DNA of 64,000 bases from Pseudomonadota bacterium (lineage in GTDB: Bacteria; Pseudomonadota; Gammaproteobacteria; Xanthomonadales; Rhodanobacteraceae): positions 1 to 64,000 of the forward strand of contig JAKPAN010000033.1 in the NCBI GenBank assembly GCA_029779475.1, given 5' to 3'. Both the position numbers and the translations under genes were made by a program. Positions 31,345-42,300 of the stretch are shown here, in pieces (position 1 is the stretch's first letter; each line of letters begins with the position of its first letter). The notes beneath the pieces were generated by a model, which worked only from the letters and a program-made list of their open reading frames with translations, searched no databases and had not been told where the DNA came from.

Positions 31345-31656
31345 TGCGATCCGTCCGGAATCGCTGCGGCTTGCAAGGCTCGGGACGCGTCGCCCGGGCT
31401 CGCCTGCAGCAAGTTCATCTGCAGCCCATACAGCCGTGCTTCTCGCGAGCCGCGTGGTTTCGAAAAGGGCTTGGGCGCGACCGCAGAAGGCAGGCTCCCG
31501 GTACGTTCGCAGTTGCTTTCGACCGAGAACGTCATGTTGGCCGGATTTTTTGCGGCTGGACGTATGCCAGTCACGTTGCGCCTTCGCGGCGACATGACCA
31601 AGCCTTTGCGACGGAGTCCCGAAGGCCGGGCTGTCTCTACGCCAAGCGGTGGCGTG

Positions 31657-33009
31657 TCAAGTCGCCAAAGCGGCGAGCAACGCCGCACGCGGCAGCTTGC
31701 CGGTGCCGTTGCGCGGCAGCGCGGCGACCTTGCGCAGCGGGCGCGGCAGGAAGGCGGCGTCGATCGAGTGGCGCAGTTCGTCGAGCAGGTCGGTTTCCGA
31801 GCGCGTCGGCGCGACCACGAGCGCGGCGATGCGGCGCACGCCGAACGCGTCGGCCTCGTCGAGCTGGATGACGACGGCGTCCTCGACGCCGCGCAGCGCG
31901 GCGAGGCGCCGCGTGAGGTCGCCGAGCGAGGCGCGCTTGCCGGCGATCTCGACGAGGTCGGCATGGCGGCCGCACAGGCGGAAGCGGTTGTCGGGCAGCA
32001 ATTCGACGAGATCGGCGAGCGCAACCGGCGTTTCGAAATGCGCGGCATCGACGAGCGTGCCGTCGGGTTGCGGACGCAGCGCGATGCCGTCGCGCAATTG
32101 CCAATCCTCGCCGAGCGCGCAGCGGCGTTGTGCGATGACGCAGGTTTCGGTGGAGCCGAACACTTCGACGACGGGTGCGCCGTAGCGCGCTTCCGCGGCG
32201 GCGGCGAGTTCCTGCGGCAACGGCGCCGTCGCCGAGGTGATCGCCGCGAGCGGCGGCAATTCGAGCGGTTCGCGCAGCAGCGCGCGCAGGTGCACGGGCG
32301 TGGTCACCAGCACGCGCGGCGCGTCGACGCGCGCCAGCGCGGCGGCGACGTCGGCCGGGAACAGCGGATGCCCGTCGTGCACGGCGAACGGCGCGAGCAG
32401 CGGCAGCAGCACCGACATCTCGATGCCGTACATGTGCTGCGGTGGCACGGTGGCGACGACGTGCGCGGTTGTCGAGCCGGGCAGGAATTCGCGCAATCCG
32501 CGCGCATTCGCCGCGGTGCTCGCTCGGAACGAGGCCCAGGTTTTCGCATGTGGCTTCGGCTGGCCGGTGCTGCCGGAGGTGAAACCGATGGCGACGGTCT
32601 GCGCGGCGTCGATTCGCGGAACCGTCGTCGCGCGGCCGGTCGCGCCGAGCGCCGGGATGCGCCGCACCGACGCGCCGAATGCGTCGCTGTCGCCGAGCGC
32701 GTAACTGGCGGGATACGCAGCGAGCGTTTCCGCGATCGCGGCCGGCGTGCGCGCGGCGGGCAACAGGTTGGTCTGGCCGCGGCTGGCGATCGCGCAGAAG
32801 GCGGCGAGGAAGGCGTAGCGGTCTTCGCAGAGGTTGATCGCGCAAGCGCGATCGGGGAGTTGGGCGGCGATCGCCGCGACGTCGGCGAGGAAGCTGCCGG
32901 TGTCGACGGGGCGTCCATTCCGCCACGCGACGATGCGCGCACCGTCGGTGTCGCCCAGCAACGGCTGCTGCGCGCCACCCAGTGCGCGCGATTCCACAAC
33001 GGCCGACAT
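31657..33009 (-). CDS. AMP-dependent ligase (acyl/aryl-ACP or -CoA ligase) of the pigment pathway
   Basis: AIGFTSGSTGQPKPHAKTWASF (P-loop), VEVFGSTETCVIAQRR, NRFRLCGRHADLVEIAGKRASLGDL. Confidence 0.9.
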   Translation of the reverse strand: MSAVVESRALGGAQQPLLGDTDGARIVAWRNGRPVDTGSFLADVAAIAAQLPDRACAINLCEDRYAFLAAFCAIASRGQTNLLPAARTPAAIAETLAAYPASYALGDSDAFGASVRRIPALGATGRATTVPRIDAAQTVAIGFTSGSTGQPKPHAKTWASFRASTAANARGLREFLPGSTTAHVVATVPPQHMYGIEMSVLLPLLAPFAVHDGHPLFPADVAAALARVDAPRVLVTTPVHLRALLREPLELPPLAAITSATAPLPQELAAAAEARYGAPVVEVFGSTETCVIAQRRCALGEDWQLRDGIALRPQPDGTLVDAAHFETPVALADLVELLPDNRFRLCGRHADLVEIAGKRASLGDLTRRLAALRGVEDAVVIQLDEADAFGVRRIAALVVAPTRSETDLLDELRHSIDAAFLPRPLRKVAALPRNGTGKLPRAALLAALAT

Positions 33010-33025
33010 CCTCGCCCTCCCGCGA

Positions 33026-33595
33026 TCAGCTTCTCAGGTTTTCCCCGCTGATAGCGTCGCGGATTGGCGTCGGCCGCTCAAGTCCCCCGGTTGCGGCCTT
33101 CAGGATCGCCGCCAGCGCATCGCCGAACGAGGCGCGCACTTCTTCGGCCGTGCGCGCGGGCGGCTCGCCGTGGCGGTTCGCGCTGGTCGAGACGACCGCG
33201 CCGCCGAATGCGCGGCACAGTTCCGCAGCAGGCGGATGCGCCGTGACGCGCAGCGCGATGCCGGCGTGACCGCCGGCGATCCATGCCGGCACGTCGGCGG
33301 CGCGCGGGAAGATCCACGTGTGCGGGCCGGGCCACGTCGCGCGAGCGCGCGCCAGCGCGTCGGCGGGCGTGCGCGCGAGGTCGATGTACGGCGCGATCTG
33401 CTCGAAGTCCGCGCCGATCAGCAACACGCCCTGCGTCGGCGGGCGCTGCTTGAGTGCGAACAGCCTGTCGAACGCCGTGCGGTCGTGCGGATCGCAGCCG
33501 AGGCCGAAAACGGCCTCGGTGGGATAGGCGACGACGCCGCCGGCGCGCAAGGCGGCGGCGCAATCGAGAAGGGCTTTTTCCGCCTGCCGATGCAT
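33026..33595 (-). CDS. tsaC: L-threonylcarbamoyladenylate synthase (Sua5/YrdC/TsaC)
   Basis: GGVVAYPTEAVFGLGCDPHDRTAFDRLFALKQRPPTQGVLLIGADFEQIAPYI; VSTSANRHGEPPARTAEEV. Confidence 0.94.
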   Translation of the reverse strand: MHRQAEKALLDCAAALRAGGVVAYPTEAVFGLGCDPHDRTAFDRLFALKQRPPTQGVLLIGADFEQIAPYIDLARTPADALARARATWPGPHTWIFPRAADVPAWIAGGHAGIALRVTAHPPAAELCRAFGGAVVSTSANRHGEPPARTAEEVRASFGDALAAILKAATGGLERPTPIRDAISGENLRS

Positions 33596-33640
33596 GCGAA
33601 CCCGGGACCCGTCGTGTCGACGTAGGCCGCGCGGTCTTCC

Positions 33641-36130
33641 TCAGCGCGCCGCTTTTTTCGCGGCGGCTTTCTTTGCCGGCGCTTTCTTGACGGCCTTCTT
33701 GGTTGACGCTTTCTTGGCGGCCTTCTTCGCGGGCGCTTTTTTCGCCGCTGCCTTCTTCGTCGCCGGTTTTTCGGCAGCGGCCTTTTTCGCCGGCGCGGCC
33801 TTGGCAGCCTTGCCCTTGCCGAAGCGACCGCCGCCGCGTTTCGGGCGGAACGGCGCCGCGGCGAGGAGTTCGACGCATTCGGCTTCGGTCAGCTCGCTCG
33901 GTTCCTTGTCCTTGGGGATCTTCGCGTTCTTGTCGCCGTCGGTGATGTACGGGCCGTAGCGGCCGTTGAGCACCTGGATGCCGTTGCCGAAATCCTTGAT
34001 CGTGCGGTTGGCGATCATTTCGGCCTTCTCGCGCACCAGTTGCAGCGCGCGTTCGAGTTCGATCGTGTACGGATCGTCCTCGGGTTTGAGCGAGGCGTAC
34101 ATCGCGCCGTGCTTCACGAACGGGCCGAAGCGGCCGACGCCGACGGTGATCTCCTCGCCGTCGGGCGCCGTGCCGAGGTTGCGCGGCAGCTTGAATAGCT
34201 CAAGCGCTTCCTCGAGCGTGATCGTGTGCATGCTCTGGCCGGTGCGAAGACTCGCGAACTTCGGCTTGTCCTCGTCGTCCTTGGTGCCGATCTGCGCGAA
34301 CGGCCCGTAGCGGCCCAGGCGCACCTGCACCGGCTTGCCGGACTTCGGATCGGTGCCGAGCTCGCGCGCGCCGGTCGCTTCTGAGCGGTCGACGGTTTCG
34401 TTCTTGTCGTCGACGGTCGCCTTGAACGGCTTCCAGAATTTTTCGAGCAGCGGCACCCATTCCTCTTCGCCGCGGCTGACGGCGTCGAGTTCGTCTTCGA
34501 GCTTGGCGGTGAAGTCGTAGTCGACGTACTGCGTGAAATGCCCGGACAGGAATTTCGCGACCGCGCGGCCGACGTCGGTCGGCTTGAAGCGGCGGCTGTC
34601 GAGAATCACGTATTCGCGGTTGAGCAGCACCTGGATGATGCTCGCGTAGGTCGACGGGCGGCCGATGCCGTATTCCTCGAGCGCCTTGACGAGCGACGCT
34701 TCCGAATAACGCGGCGGCGGTTCGGTGAAGTGCTGGTCGGCTTCGATCGAGGCGATCGGTACGGCTTCGCCGATCGTCATCTTCGGCAGTTTGCGGCCTT
34801 CGTCGTCGTCCTCGGCGTTCTTCGCGTCGCGGCCTTCCTCGTACACGGCGAGGAAGCCCGGGTCGACGACCGTCGTGCCGCTTGCGCGGAACATCGAATC
34901 GCCGCCGGCATCGAGGTCGACGCTGACCGTGTTCAAGGTCGCGTGCTGCATCTGGCTCGCGACGGCGCGCTTCCAGATGAGTTCGTACAACTTGCGCTGT
35001 TCGTCATTGAGGAAATGCGCAATGTCCTTCGGGCGATGCGCAGCCGTGGTCGGGCGGATCGCCTCGTGCGCTTCCTGCGCATTCTTGGACTTGTTGCGAT
35101 AGAAATGCGGCTGCTCCGGCAGCGCGCGCGGGCCGAAATCACGGCCGATGACTTCGCGCAGTTCGGTGATCGCATCCGCCGACAGCGACACCGCGTCGGT
35201 ACGCATGTAGGTGATGAGGCCGACCACGCCTTCGTCGCCGAGCGCGACGCCTTCGTACAGGCCCTGCGCGATCTTCATCGTGCGGCTGGTCGAGAAGCCG
35301 AGCTTGCGGGCGGCTTCCTGCTGCAAGGTCGAAGTGGTGAACGGCGGCGACGGACGGCGCTTGCGCTCCTTCGATTCGACGTTGGCGACGACGAGGCGGC
35401 CTTGCGCCGAGCGCAGCAACGCGTCGCGCGCGGCGTGCGCGTCGACTTCGTTGGTGAGATCGAACTGCTCGAACTTCTTGCCGCGCAGCTTGAGCAGGCG
35501 CGCGCTGAAACGCTGGTCGGGATGCGCGCAATCGGCTTCGATCGTCCAGTATTCGCGCGCCTTGAAGGCTTCGATTTCCTCCTCGCGCTCGACGATCATG
35601 CGCAGCGCGGGCGATTGCACGCGGCCGGCGGAGAGGCCGCGCTGCACCTTGCGCCAGAGCACCGGCGACAGGTTGAAGCCGACGAGGTAGTCGAGCGCGC
35701 GGCGCGCCTGCTGCGCGTTGACCAGATCCATCGATAGCGCGCGCGGGTTGGCGACGGCTTCCTTGATCGCGCGCGGCGTGATTTCGCTGAACACGACGCG
35801 GTGGACTTCCTTGCCTTCGAGCAACTTGCGCTGCTTGAGGATTTCCGCGATGTGCCAGGAAATCGCCTCGCCTTCGCGATCCAAGTCGGTCGCGAGATAG
35901 AGGCTGTCGGCGACCTTGGCCGCCTTGGCGATCGCGTCGACGTGCTTTTCGTTGCGCTCGATCACTTCGTAATTCATCTTGAAGTGATGCGCCGGATCGA
36001 CCGCGCCTTCCTTCGGCACGAGGTCGCGCACATGGCCGTAGGACGCCAGCACGTGGAAGTCCTTGCCGAGGTATTTGTTGATCGTCTTGGCCTTGGCGGG
36101 CGACTCGACGATCAGGAGGTTCTTTGCCAT
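33641..36130 (-). CDS. topA: DNA topoisomerase I with Lys/Ala-rich C-terminal tail
   Basis: MAKNLLIVESPAKAKTINKYLGKDFHVLASYGHVRDL; GLITYMRTDAVSLS; tail AAKKAPAKKAAKKASTKKAVKKAPAKKAAAKKAAR. Confidence 0.97.
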   Translation of the reverse strand: MAKNLLIVESPAKAKTINKYLGKDFHVLASYGHVRDLVPKEGAVDPAHHFKMNYEVIERNEKHVDAIAKAAKVADSLYLATDLDREGEAISWHIAEILKQRKLLEGKEVHRVVFSEITPRAIKEAVANPRALSMDLVNAQQARRALDYLVGFNLSPVLWRKVQRGLSAGRVQSPALRMIVEREEEIEAFKAREYWTIEADCAHPDQRFSARLLKLRGKKFEQFDLTNEVDAHAARDALLRSAQGRLVVANVESKERKRRPSPPFTTSTLQQEAARKLGFSTSRTMKIAQGLYEGVALGDEGVVGLITYMRTDAVSLSADAITELREVIGRDFGPRALPEQPHFYRNKSKNAQEAHEAIRPTTAAHRPKDIAHFLNDEQRKLYELIWKRAVASQMQHATLNTVSVDLDAGGDSMFRASGTTVVDPGFLAVYEEGRDAKNAEDDDEGRKLPKMTIGEAVPIASIEADQHFTEPPPRYSEASLVKALEEYGIGRPSTYASIIQVLLNREYVILDSRRFKPTDVGRAVAKFLSGHFTQYVDYDFTAKLEDELDAVSRGEEEWVPLLEKFWKPFKATVDDKNETVDRSEATGARELGTDPKSGKPVQVRLGRYGPFAQIGTKDDEDKPKFASLRTGQSMHTITLEEALELFKLPRNLGTAPDGEEITVGVGRFGPFVKHGAMYASLKPEDDPYTIELERALQLVREKAEMIANRTIKDFGNGIQVLNGRYGPYITDGDKNAKIPKDKEPSELTEAECVELLAAAPFRPKRGGGRFGKGKAAKAAPAKKAAAEKPATKKAAAKKAPAKKAAKKASTKKAVKKAPAKKAAAKKAAR

Positions 36131-36362
36131 GCGATTCCTTGGCCGCGCCCGGCCTGGGCGCGAAAGAGGGTTGCTGCGGCGCAGCGGCCGTGCCTTTTCT
36201 AGTGGAAACACGCCGCGCCGCGGGCTGTCAAGCCGCAATGGCGCAAACGTCGATCCGATGCGACCCGGCGGTCATGGGGGCGCGGGGCGGTGGGTGCAAG
36301 CGGCAGGGGCGCGTTGTGCGCATCTGGTCGCGAAATGACGGGAACGTCGGCCAAGCGCGCCA

Positions 36363-37514
36363 TCATCTCACGCGCCGAGCGTATCCACCGCCGGCTGCGA
36401 CGACTTCGCCTTCGAGTTCGAGCATGAGCAGCATCGACGCCAACGCCGGCACGGCGAGGCCGCTGCGCGCGGCGAGCGCGTCGATGTCGAGGGGGTCGGT
36501 TTCGAGCGCGGCGAACAGGCGCGCGTAATCGGGGTCGGCGGCGCGCGTGGAGGGCGCGGCCGCGATGGCGTCGGCGGTGTCCGCGCCCGGCGCGTCGAGC
36601 CGTTCGCGCAGGCTGGCGCCCAGGCGGCGCGCGAGCGGGGCGAGCTCGTCGACGATCTCGGCGGTCGTCTCGACGAGCTTGGCGCCCTGGCGGATCAGCT
36701 GGTGGCAACCGCGCGCGAGCGGGTTGTGGATCGAGCCGGGGATCGCGAACACCTCGCGGCCGGCTTCGGTCGCGTTGCGCGCGGTGATGAGCGCGCCCGA
36801 ACGCGTGCCGGCCTCGACCACGAGTGTGCCGAGCGCGAGCCCGGCAATGACGCGGTTGCGGCGCGGGAAATGCGTTTCGTGCGCGGGCGTGCCCGGCGGG
36901 AACTGGCTGACCAGCACGCCGTGCGCGGCGATGTCGCGCGCGAGCGCGGCCTGCCGCGCCGGGTAGACGCGATCCGGGCCGGTGCCGAGCACGGCGATCG
37001 TCGCCGCGCCGGCGTCGAGCGCGCCGCGATGCGCGGCGGTGTCGATGCCTTCGGCGAGACCGCTGGTGATCGCGAAACCAGCGGCGCCGAGCGTGCGGGC
37101 GAAGGCCTCGGCGTTGGCATTGCCGCCCGGCGTCGCGTTGCGGCTGCCGACGATGGCGACCTGCGGTTGCCACAGCGCGGTCGTGTCGCCGACGACGAAC
37201 AGCGCGGCGGGCGCGCCGGGCGCCTCCTTGAGCAGGGACGGGAATTCGGCGCTGTCGCAGGTCAGCAGCGCGTGGGCGGGTTCGGCGAGCCAGACGAGGT
37301 CGTCGGCGATGCGTGGCATGTCGGGCGCGCGTAGCCAGTCGCGGCATGCCGCCTCGCACGCGCGCGGGTGCGCGCCGCGTCGCGCGGCCGCGAGCGCGGC
37401 GCGGATGCCGCCGTGCGCGGCGAGCAGCTCGCGCAACGTCGCCGGGCCGAGCCCGGGCGCGCGCAGCAGGATCAGCCAGGCTTCGAGGTCGGCGTGGTGG
37501 GTGTCGACGTGCAT
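36363..37514 (-). CDS. dprA: DNA-processing protein DprA
   Basis: VAIVGSRNATPGGNANAEAFARTLGAAGFAITSGLAEGIDTAAHRGALDAGAATIAVLGTGPDRVYPARQAAL. Confidence 0.96.
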   Translation of the reverse strand: MHVDTHHADLEAWLILLRAPGLGPATLRELLAAHGGIRAALAAARRGAHPRACEAACRDWLRAPDMPRIADDLVWLAEPAHALLTCDSAEFPSLLKEAPGAPAALFVVGDTTALWQPQVAIVGSRNATPGGNANAEAFARTLGAAGFAITSGLAEGIDTAAHRGALDAGAATIAVLGTGPDRVYPARQAALARDIAAHGVLVSQFPPGTPAHETHFPRRNRVIAGLALGTLVVEAGTRSGALITARNATEAGREVFAIPGSIHNPLARGCHQLIRQGAKLVETTAEIVDELAPLARRLGASLRERLDAPGADTADAIAAAPSTRAADPDYARLFAALETDPLDIDALAARSGLAVPALASMLLMLELEGEVVAAGGGYARRVR

Positions 37515-37544
37515 CGCGCCAGTCTAGCGGGCACCGAAAACGAA

Positions 37545-37572
37545 CACGGCGCGAAGTTGCCTTCGCGCCGTG
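37545..37572 (-). terminator. Hairpin terminator for the LysM gene
   Basis: CACGGCGCGAAG-ttgc-CTTCGCGCCGTG 12-bp perfect stem, followed on the minus strand by TTCGTTTTCGG; lies between the LysM stop (37598) and the dprA start (37514). Confidence 0.6.
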
Positions 37573-37597
37573 TAGGAAAAAGCGGATTGGACGCCGG

Positions 37598-38761
37598 TTA
37601 CGGCGTCGTGTCCGGATCGTGCAGGAAGTTGCCGACGTGGACGGGCTTGATCGCATCCATGACCAGACCATAGCTCACGCGCTGGAAGGTGCGGAAGACG
37701 AGCACGTGGCCGACGAATTCCGGCGGCAGCTTGGCCTTCGCGTCCTTCGGATGGAAGAGCCTGCGGAAGCTGCTGTCGGGATAGTCGGTGCGGTCGACGA
37801 CCGTCTCGCCGTCCTGGTACAGGCTGAAGGTCTGGCCGTTCTCGATGCCGTCCTCGGCGCCGCGCGACAGTGCGACGACCTGCCGCGGGCCGACTGCGTT
37901 GAACGCATCGCTGAACGCGATCACGCGCATGTTGTCCGGCACCTTGGACGGCGCGTGCGGCACGTATTCGCTGTCGTAGGGCTTTTCGTCGATCGGCAGC
38001 ACGTAGTCGCCGGCGCGGGCTTCGAAATCCGAGCTGGTGACCAGCGCGGAGGACACGTCGCCGTTGCGCGTGACTTCGACGACGCCGTAGTCGAGCAGTT
38101 CGTAGCCGAGGAAGCGCACGTTGCCGTGCAGCGTGAACTCGTTCGGGCCGTGCTGCCACAGCAGCTGCTTGCGCGAGTCGTGGAAAGCTTCCGATTGCTT
38201 GTCCTGCCGGTGCACCTCGCGCGGCGCGTTGTCGTCGACCGGCGGCATGTCGTAGTAGCGGCCAAGCGGGCGAACCAACGCCAGGCGCGTGCCCGGCTGC
38301 GCCGACAGGCCGCGGACGTAGACGAGTTGGCCCGGCGCGCCACGCAGGCGGTCTTCCTCGATGCCGACGATGTGCGGCGCGTAGCGCAGCGAATCCTCGT
38401 CGACGATGCGCGTGTTCTTGAGCCACTGCTTGAGCGCGGACAGCGGGATCGGCGGGATCGCCGCATTGTCGTCGCCGGCGCGCACATGCGGACCGAAACC
38501 GTCGCGGCCGACGCGGCCGTCGCGCAGCACGAGTTCGTCGCCCGGATAGATGAGGTGCGGGTTCTTGACCTGGGGGTTGTCGTGCCAGATCTCGGGCCAG
38601 TGCCACGGCCGCTTGAGGAAGCGCGCGGAAATGCCCCACAACGTGTCGCCCTTCTGGACCGTGTAGCGGTCGGGCGCGTGGTCGGCCCATTCGACCGTTG
38701 CCGCGTACACGGTCACGGTGAACAGCGCTGCGGTGCAGACTGAAAGCAGTTTTTTAAGCAT
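37598..38761 (-). CDS. LysM-domain periplasmic protein
   Basis: MLKKLLSVCTAALFTVTVYA signal; DRYTVQKGDTLWGISARFLKRPWHWPEIWHDNPQVKNPHLIYPGDEL. Confidence 0.93.
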   Translation of the reverse strand: MLKKLLSVCTAALFTVTVYAATVEWADHAPDRYTVQKGDTLWGISARFLKRPWHWPEIWHDNPQVKNPHLIYPGDELVLRDGRVGRDGFGPHVRAGDDNAAIPPIPLSALKQWLKNTRIVDEDSLRYAPHIVGIEEDRLRGAPGQLVYVRGLSAQPGTRLALVRPLGRYYDMPPVDDNAPREVHRQDKQSEAFHDSRKQLLWQHGPNEFTLHGNVRFLGYELLDYGVVEVTRNGDVSSALVTSSDFEARAGDYVLPIDEKPYDSEYVPHAPSKVPDNMRVIAFSDAFNAVGPRQVVALSRGAEDGIENGQTFSLYQDGETVVDRTDYPDSSFRRLFHPKDAKAKLPPEFVGHVLVFRTFQRVSYGLVMDAIKPVHVGNFLHDPDTTP

Positions 38762-39388
38762 GACTGCCAATTCCCCGATCCCCAACGATTTTGGCAGTGT
38801 AAATGAAAAGTTATGGGCAGGAAAACGAACTGCGTCGCAAGGCGCCGGCTGGGCCGCAGAGCCGCGACTCGCAGGATCCCAAGGCGGAGGTATAACTCCG
38901 TATTTGTAGAAATGTGACGGAATCGACATTTCGTGACAGGATCCTGATTGTGTCGCGCCCGAGCCCGCGCTTCATCGCGAAGCCTCAGGCGCTGGCACAC
39001 GACTTGCTCGCCTGCTCTTGCCGACGTCGCGCAGGGTGTTCGCGCAAGCGGTAGATGGGCAGGACGCCGAACCGCGTCGTGCCTTTGGGGCTCCAGGGGG
39101 CGTGACGGTCGCTGCAACGGCGGCTCGAGCGCAGGGGATTCGATTCATGGATTTCGAGTCGAAGAGGTTCGTTGCAGCACGCACGACGGCATCCGCATGC
39201 CGCGGCGCGTCCGTCTGCGCGCACCGTATCCGCAACCCGCTTCCGCGTGATGGGACATTCGTCCGCGTCGCCCCTCCTTGTCCACGTTTTCGTCTTCGCC
39301 GCTCTCGCAGGCACGGCTCGTCCGTGCGCGCCGGCGGCGGTTGTCCTGCGGCGCTGGTCGGCGCCGCTCCAGAAACAGGGAGTTCGCC

Positions 39389-42300
39389 ATGCGCACCATC
39401 CGTGAATTGCTGAGCGCTCTTGCGCAGGCCGGCAACGGCTTGACCGAGCCACGCCGGGAGCGGCGCTCCGACTCGGCATCGGGCACACCGCCGACCGCAC
39501 ACTCAGCAGTCTGCCCGCGCAGGCTCGCGAGCGGACTGCTGTGCCTGCTGGCGATGTCGGCCGGGCCGGCGACGGCAGCGGATTGGTATGCGTCGCCTTC
39601 GGGCAATGACACCAATGCCTGCGACAGCGCGGGTGAGCCATGCAAGACAATTCAGGCCGCGATCAGCAAGGCGGGCGCAAACGACACGGTCCATGTGGGG
39701 CAGGGTGCTTACCCGTTCGCTGGCACTATCCAGATTCCGTCCACAAAGAACGGCTTGAAACTCATCGGCGACAACTCGCCATTTGCTTCATCAAGCACGC
39801 CGGGCAACGTCTCTCCAGCGGCCAATGCATCGCAACTCTCGGCAGCCAGTTCCTGCGCCGGCCTGACCTGCACCGGCATGATCTGGATCAACGGCGCACA
39901 GGATGTCGTCATCCAGAACCTTTTCCTGCGGGTCAACCACGGTAAGTCCAACGAAGGCATCGTGGCAACCGGCAACGTCAACGGGCTGGTGTTGCGCAAC
40001 AACTATCTGCAGATCACGGCCACCGGCGGCAAGACAAATGCGATCTCGCTGAACATGGCTGCTGGCAGCAATTCAGACCAGAATTCGACCGGCGGGAGCC
40101 CTTATTACAGCGGCATCTACGTCACGCTGGACGGCAATGTCGTGCAGCCGACCGGCACTGTTGCCTCGTCGCGCGCGGTCGTCAGCGACTACGTGGCAGG
40201 CGTCTTCCATGCGAACCAGTTCGCCGGTTCCAGCCAGGATATGCGTTTGCGCTACCTGACGGCGAACGCTCGCGGTTCGGGCTTCGACATCGATGGCAAT
40301 TACGTTTACGGCGCCGGTCTGTGGATCACGACACCGAACGATGGATCGTCGCTCGTCCATATCCACAACAATCATTTCATCGCCCCCGGCACGCCGGGCG
40401 CCCCGGCGTCGCCACTCAACGCGAGCAGCGTGCTGGATCCGGACTTCGCCAGCCTCAAGCTGGTCGGTTCGAGCAATCCGACCATTGTCGAGAACAACGA
40501 ATTTGCGGGCTATGCAAACCGTTATCGCGGCCTGTGGATCCAGAACTGGTCGGGCGTGACGATTCGGGACAACGTGTTCACCCCGAACGCGAATTACAAC
40601 GGCCTGTCGTCGGCGATACTCGTCGGCAACAAGGAAGTCTGGAACGGCGCACCGGCGCCGCGTCAGCTTGCGGTGACGTTGTTGCGCAATACGTTCAACG
40701 CAGGCTATGCCAACGCGAACAGTCGCGCGATCGTGTTCATCGATGACAACGACGCTTCCGGCACGGCGACGGCGGGATCCCTGCTCGTCGGCGACGCCAA
40801 CGCAGCGAATGCGAACAATTTCGCGACGGGACTCAAGTGGTACGTAGGCCTCGATGAACACACTTGCAATGCCGGCGGCAGTGGATTGAATTGCTCGACC
40901 GCTGCGCCGACCAATTCTCCGCTCGGCGTGGGTATCAACTACACCTCGGGCAGCAGCGGAAATACACAGGGCCGGCCGTTCAAGTGGGACGTGGCCGCGC
41001 TCGGCAACAAGTTCGGCGGCAAGCTTGTCGCGGACATGACGCCGGCGGAATACACCGCTATTGCCGGCAAGATTTACGACAAGGTCGACAATTCGGCGCT
41101 GGGCAAGGTCGATTACGGTTCGATGCCGGTTTCCACGACGGGAACCATCAATTTCTCGCCGACGACCTTCGCCTACAACGGACAGCCGCATGCGATCTCG
41201 GCGACGTTGCAAGAAGACAATTCCGCTACCTGCGACGTTACGCCCGAAACCGTCACGGCGGTGGGTTCGACTCCGGTCAACGCCACTTGCACGAGCCCGG
41301 GCTATCACGTCACCGCGTCTGTCGACATCAACGTGACCAAGGGTGTCGGTAACGCGCGGCTTTCGGAAACCTCATTCACCTACGCGGCGGCGGACATCGT
41401 TTTGCTGCCGTCGATGGTCGAAGAATCCGCGAGTTGCAGCGCCACTCCGCCGACCGTGCGCGACGCGGGTCACTACAGCATCCATGTCACTTGCGCGGGC
41501 TCGAACTACGATGCGGACAGTACCGTTGGTGTGGACGTGGCCAAAGCCGCTTCGCACATCGTGCTGAACCCGACATCGTTCACTTACGACAACACCGAAC
41601 ACGCGCTGCATGCGCAACTCGCCGACGAAAGTAGCGCGGCTTGCGCGGGCGTCGCGCCTGCGAGTGTGCGCACGGTCGGCTCGCACGAGGTGAGCGTGCC
41701 CGCGTGCGATGGCGTCAACTACATGGCGCCGGCGGCGAACCTGACCGCAACAGTCGACGGCGGCGCAAACGCCGTGCGTCGCGTGAGCAGCCACGGACAG
41801 GCCGACGCGTTCTTCTCGACCATCGACGCCGCGCTGGCGGATGTCGGCACGCAAGACGGCGACACGCTCGAAATGGCGCCCGGCGTCTACTCCGGCGGCA
41901 TCGTGCTGACCAAGGGCATCAAGCTTGTCGGCAGCGGCGGTTACGACACGCCGATGTTCGGACTCTCGCTGCTGGCAGATCCGACGCCGAACGTCGTCCT
42001 GGACGGCGGCAACGCGGCTGCGACGGGCATTGCCATCGCCCCGAACGTGCAGGGCGTGGAAATCACCGGCTTCGAGATCAGGAACTTCACGGGCGACTGC
42101 ATATCCGGCGCGCAGGGCAATCATTTCCTGTCCGTGCATGACAACCTCGTCCATCACTGCGGCAACTGGGGCGTCTACGCCAACGGCATCGCCGGCATCC
42201 ACGACGTGACGATCGCGCACAACGCCGTGCATGACACCGGTGATCGCGCCATCGTGCTGTGGAACGGATTCAAGCGCGACATCGAAATCACCGAAAACCA

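Noticed and set aside
31345-31656. Possible small genes between the sRNA terminator and the AMP-ligase
   Set aside because: Several short ORFs in multiple frames without start context, domain or coding pattern; left as intergenic.
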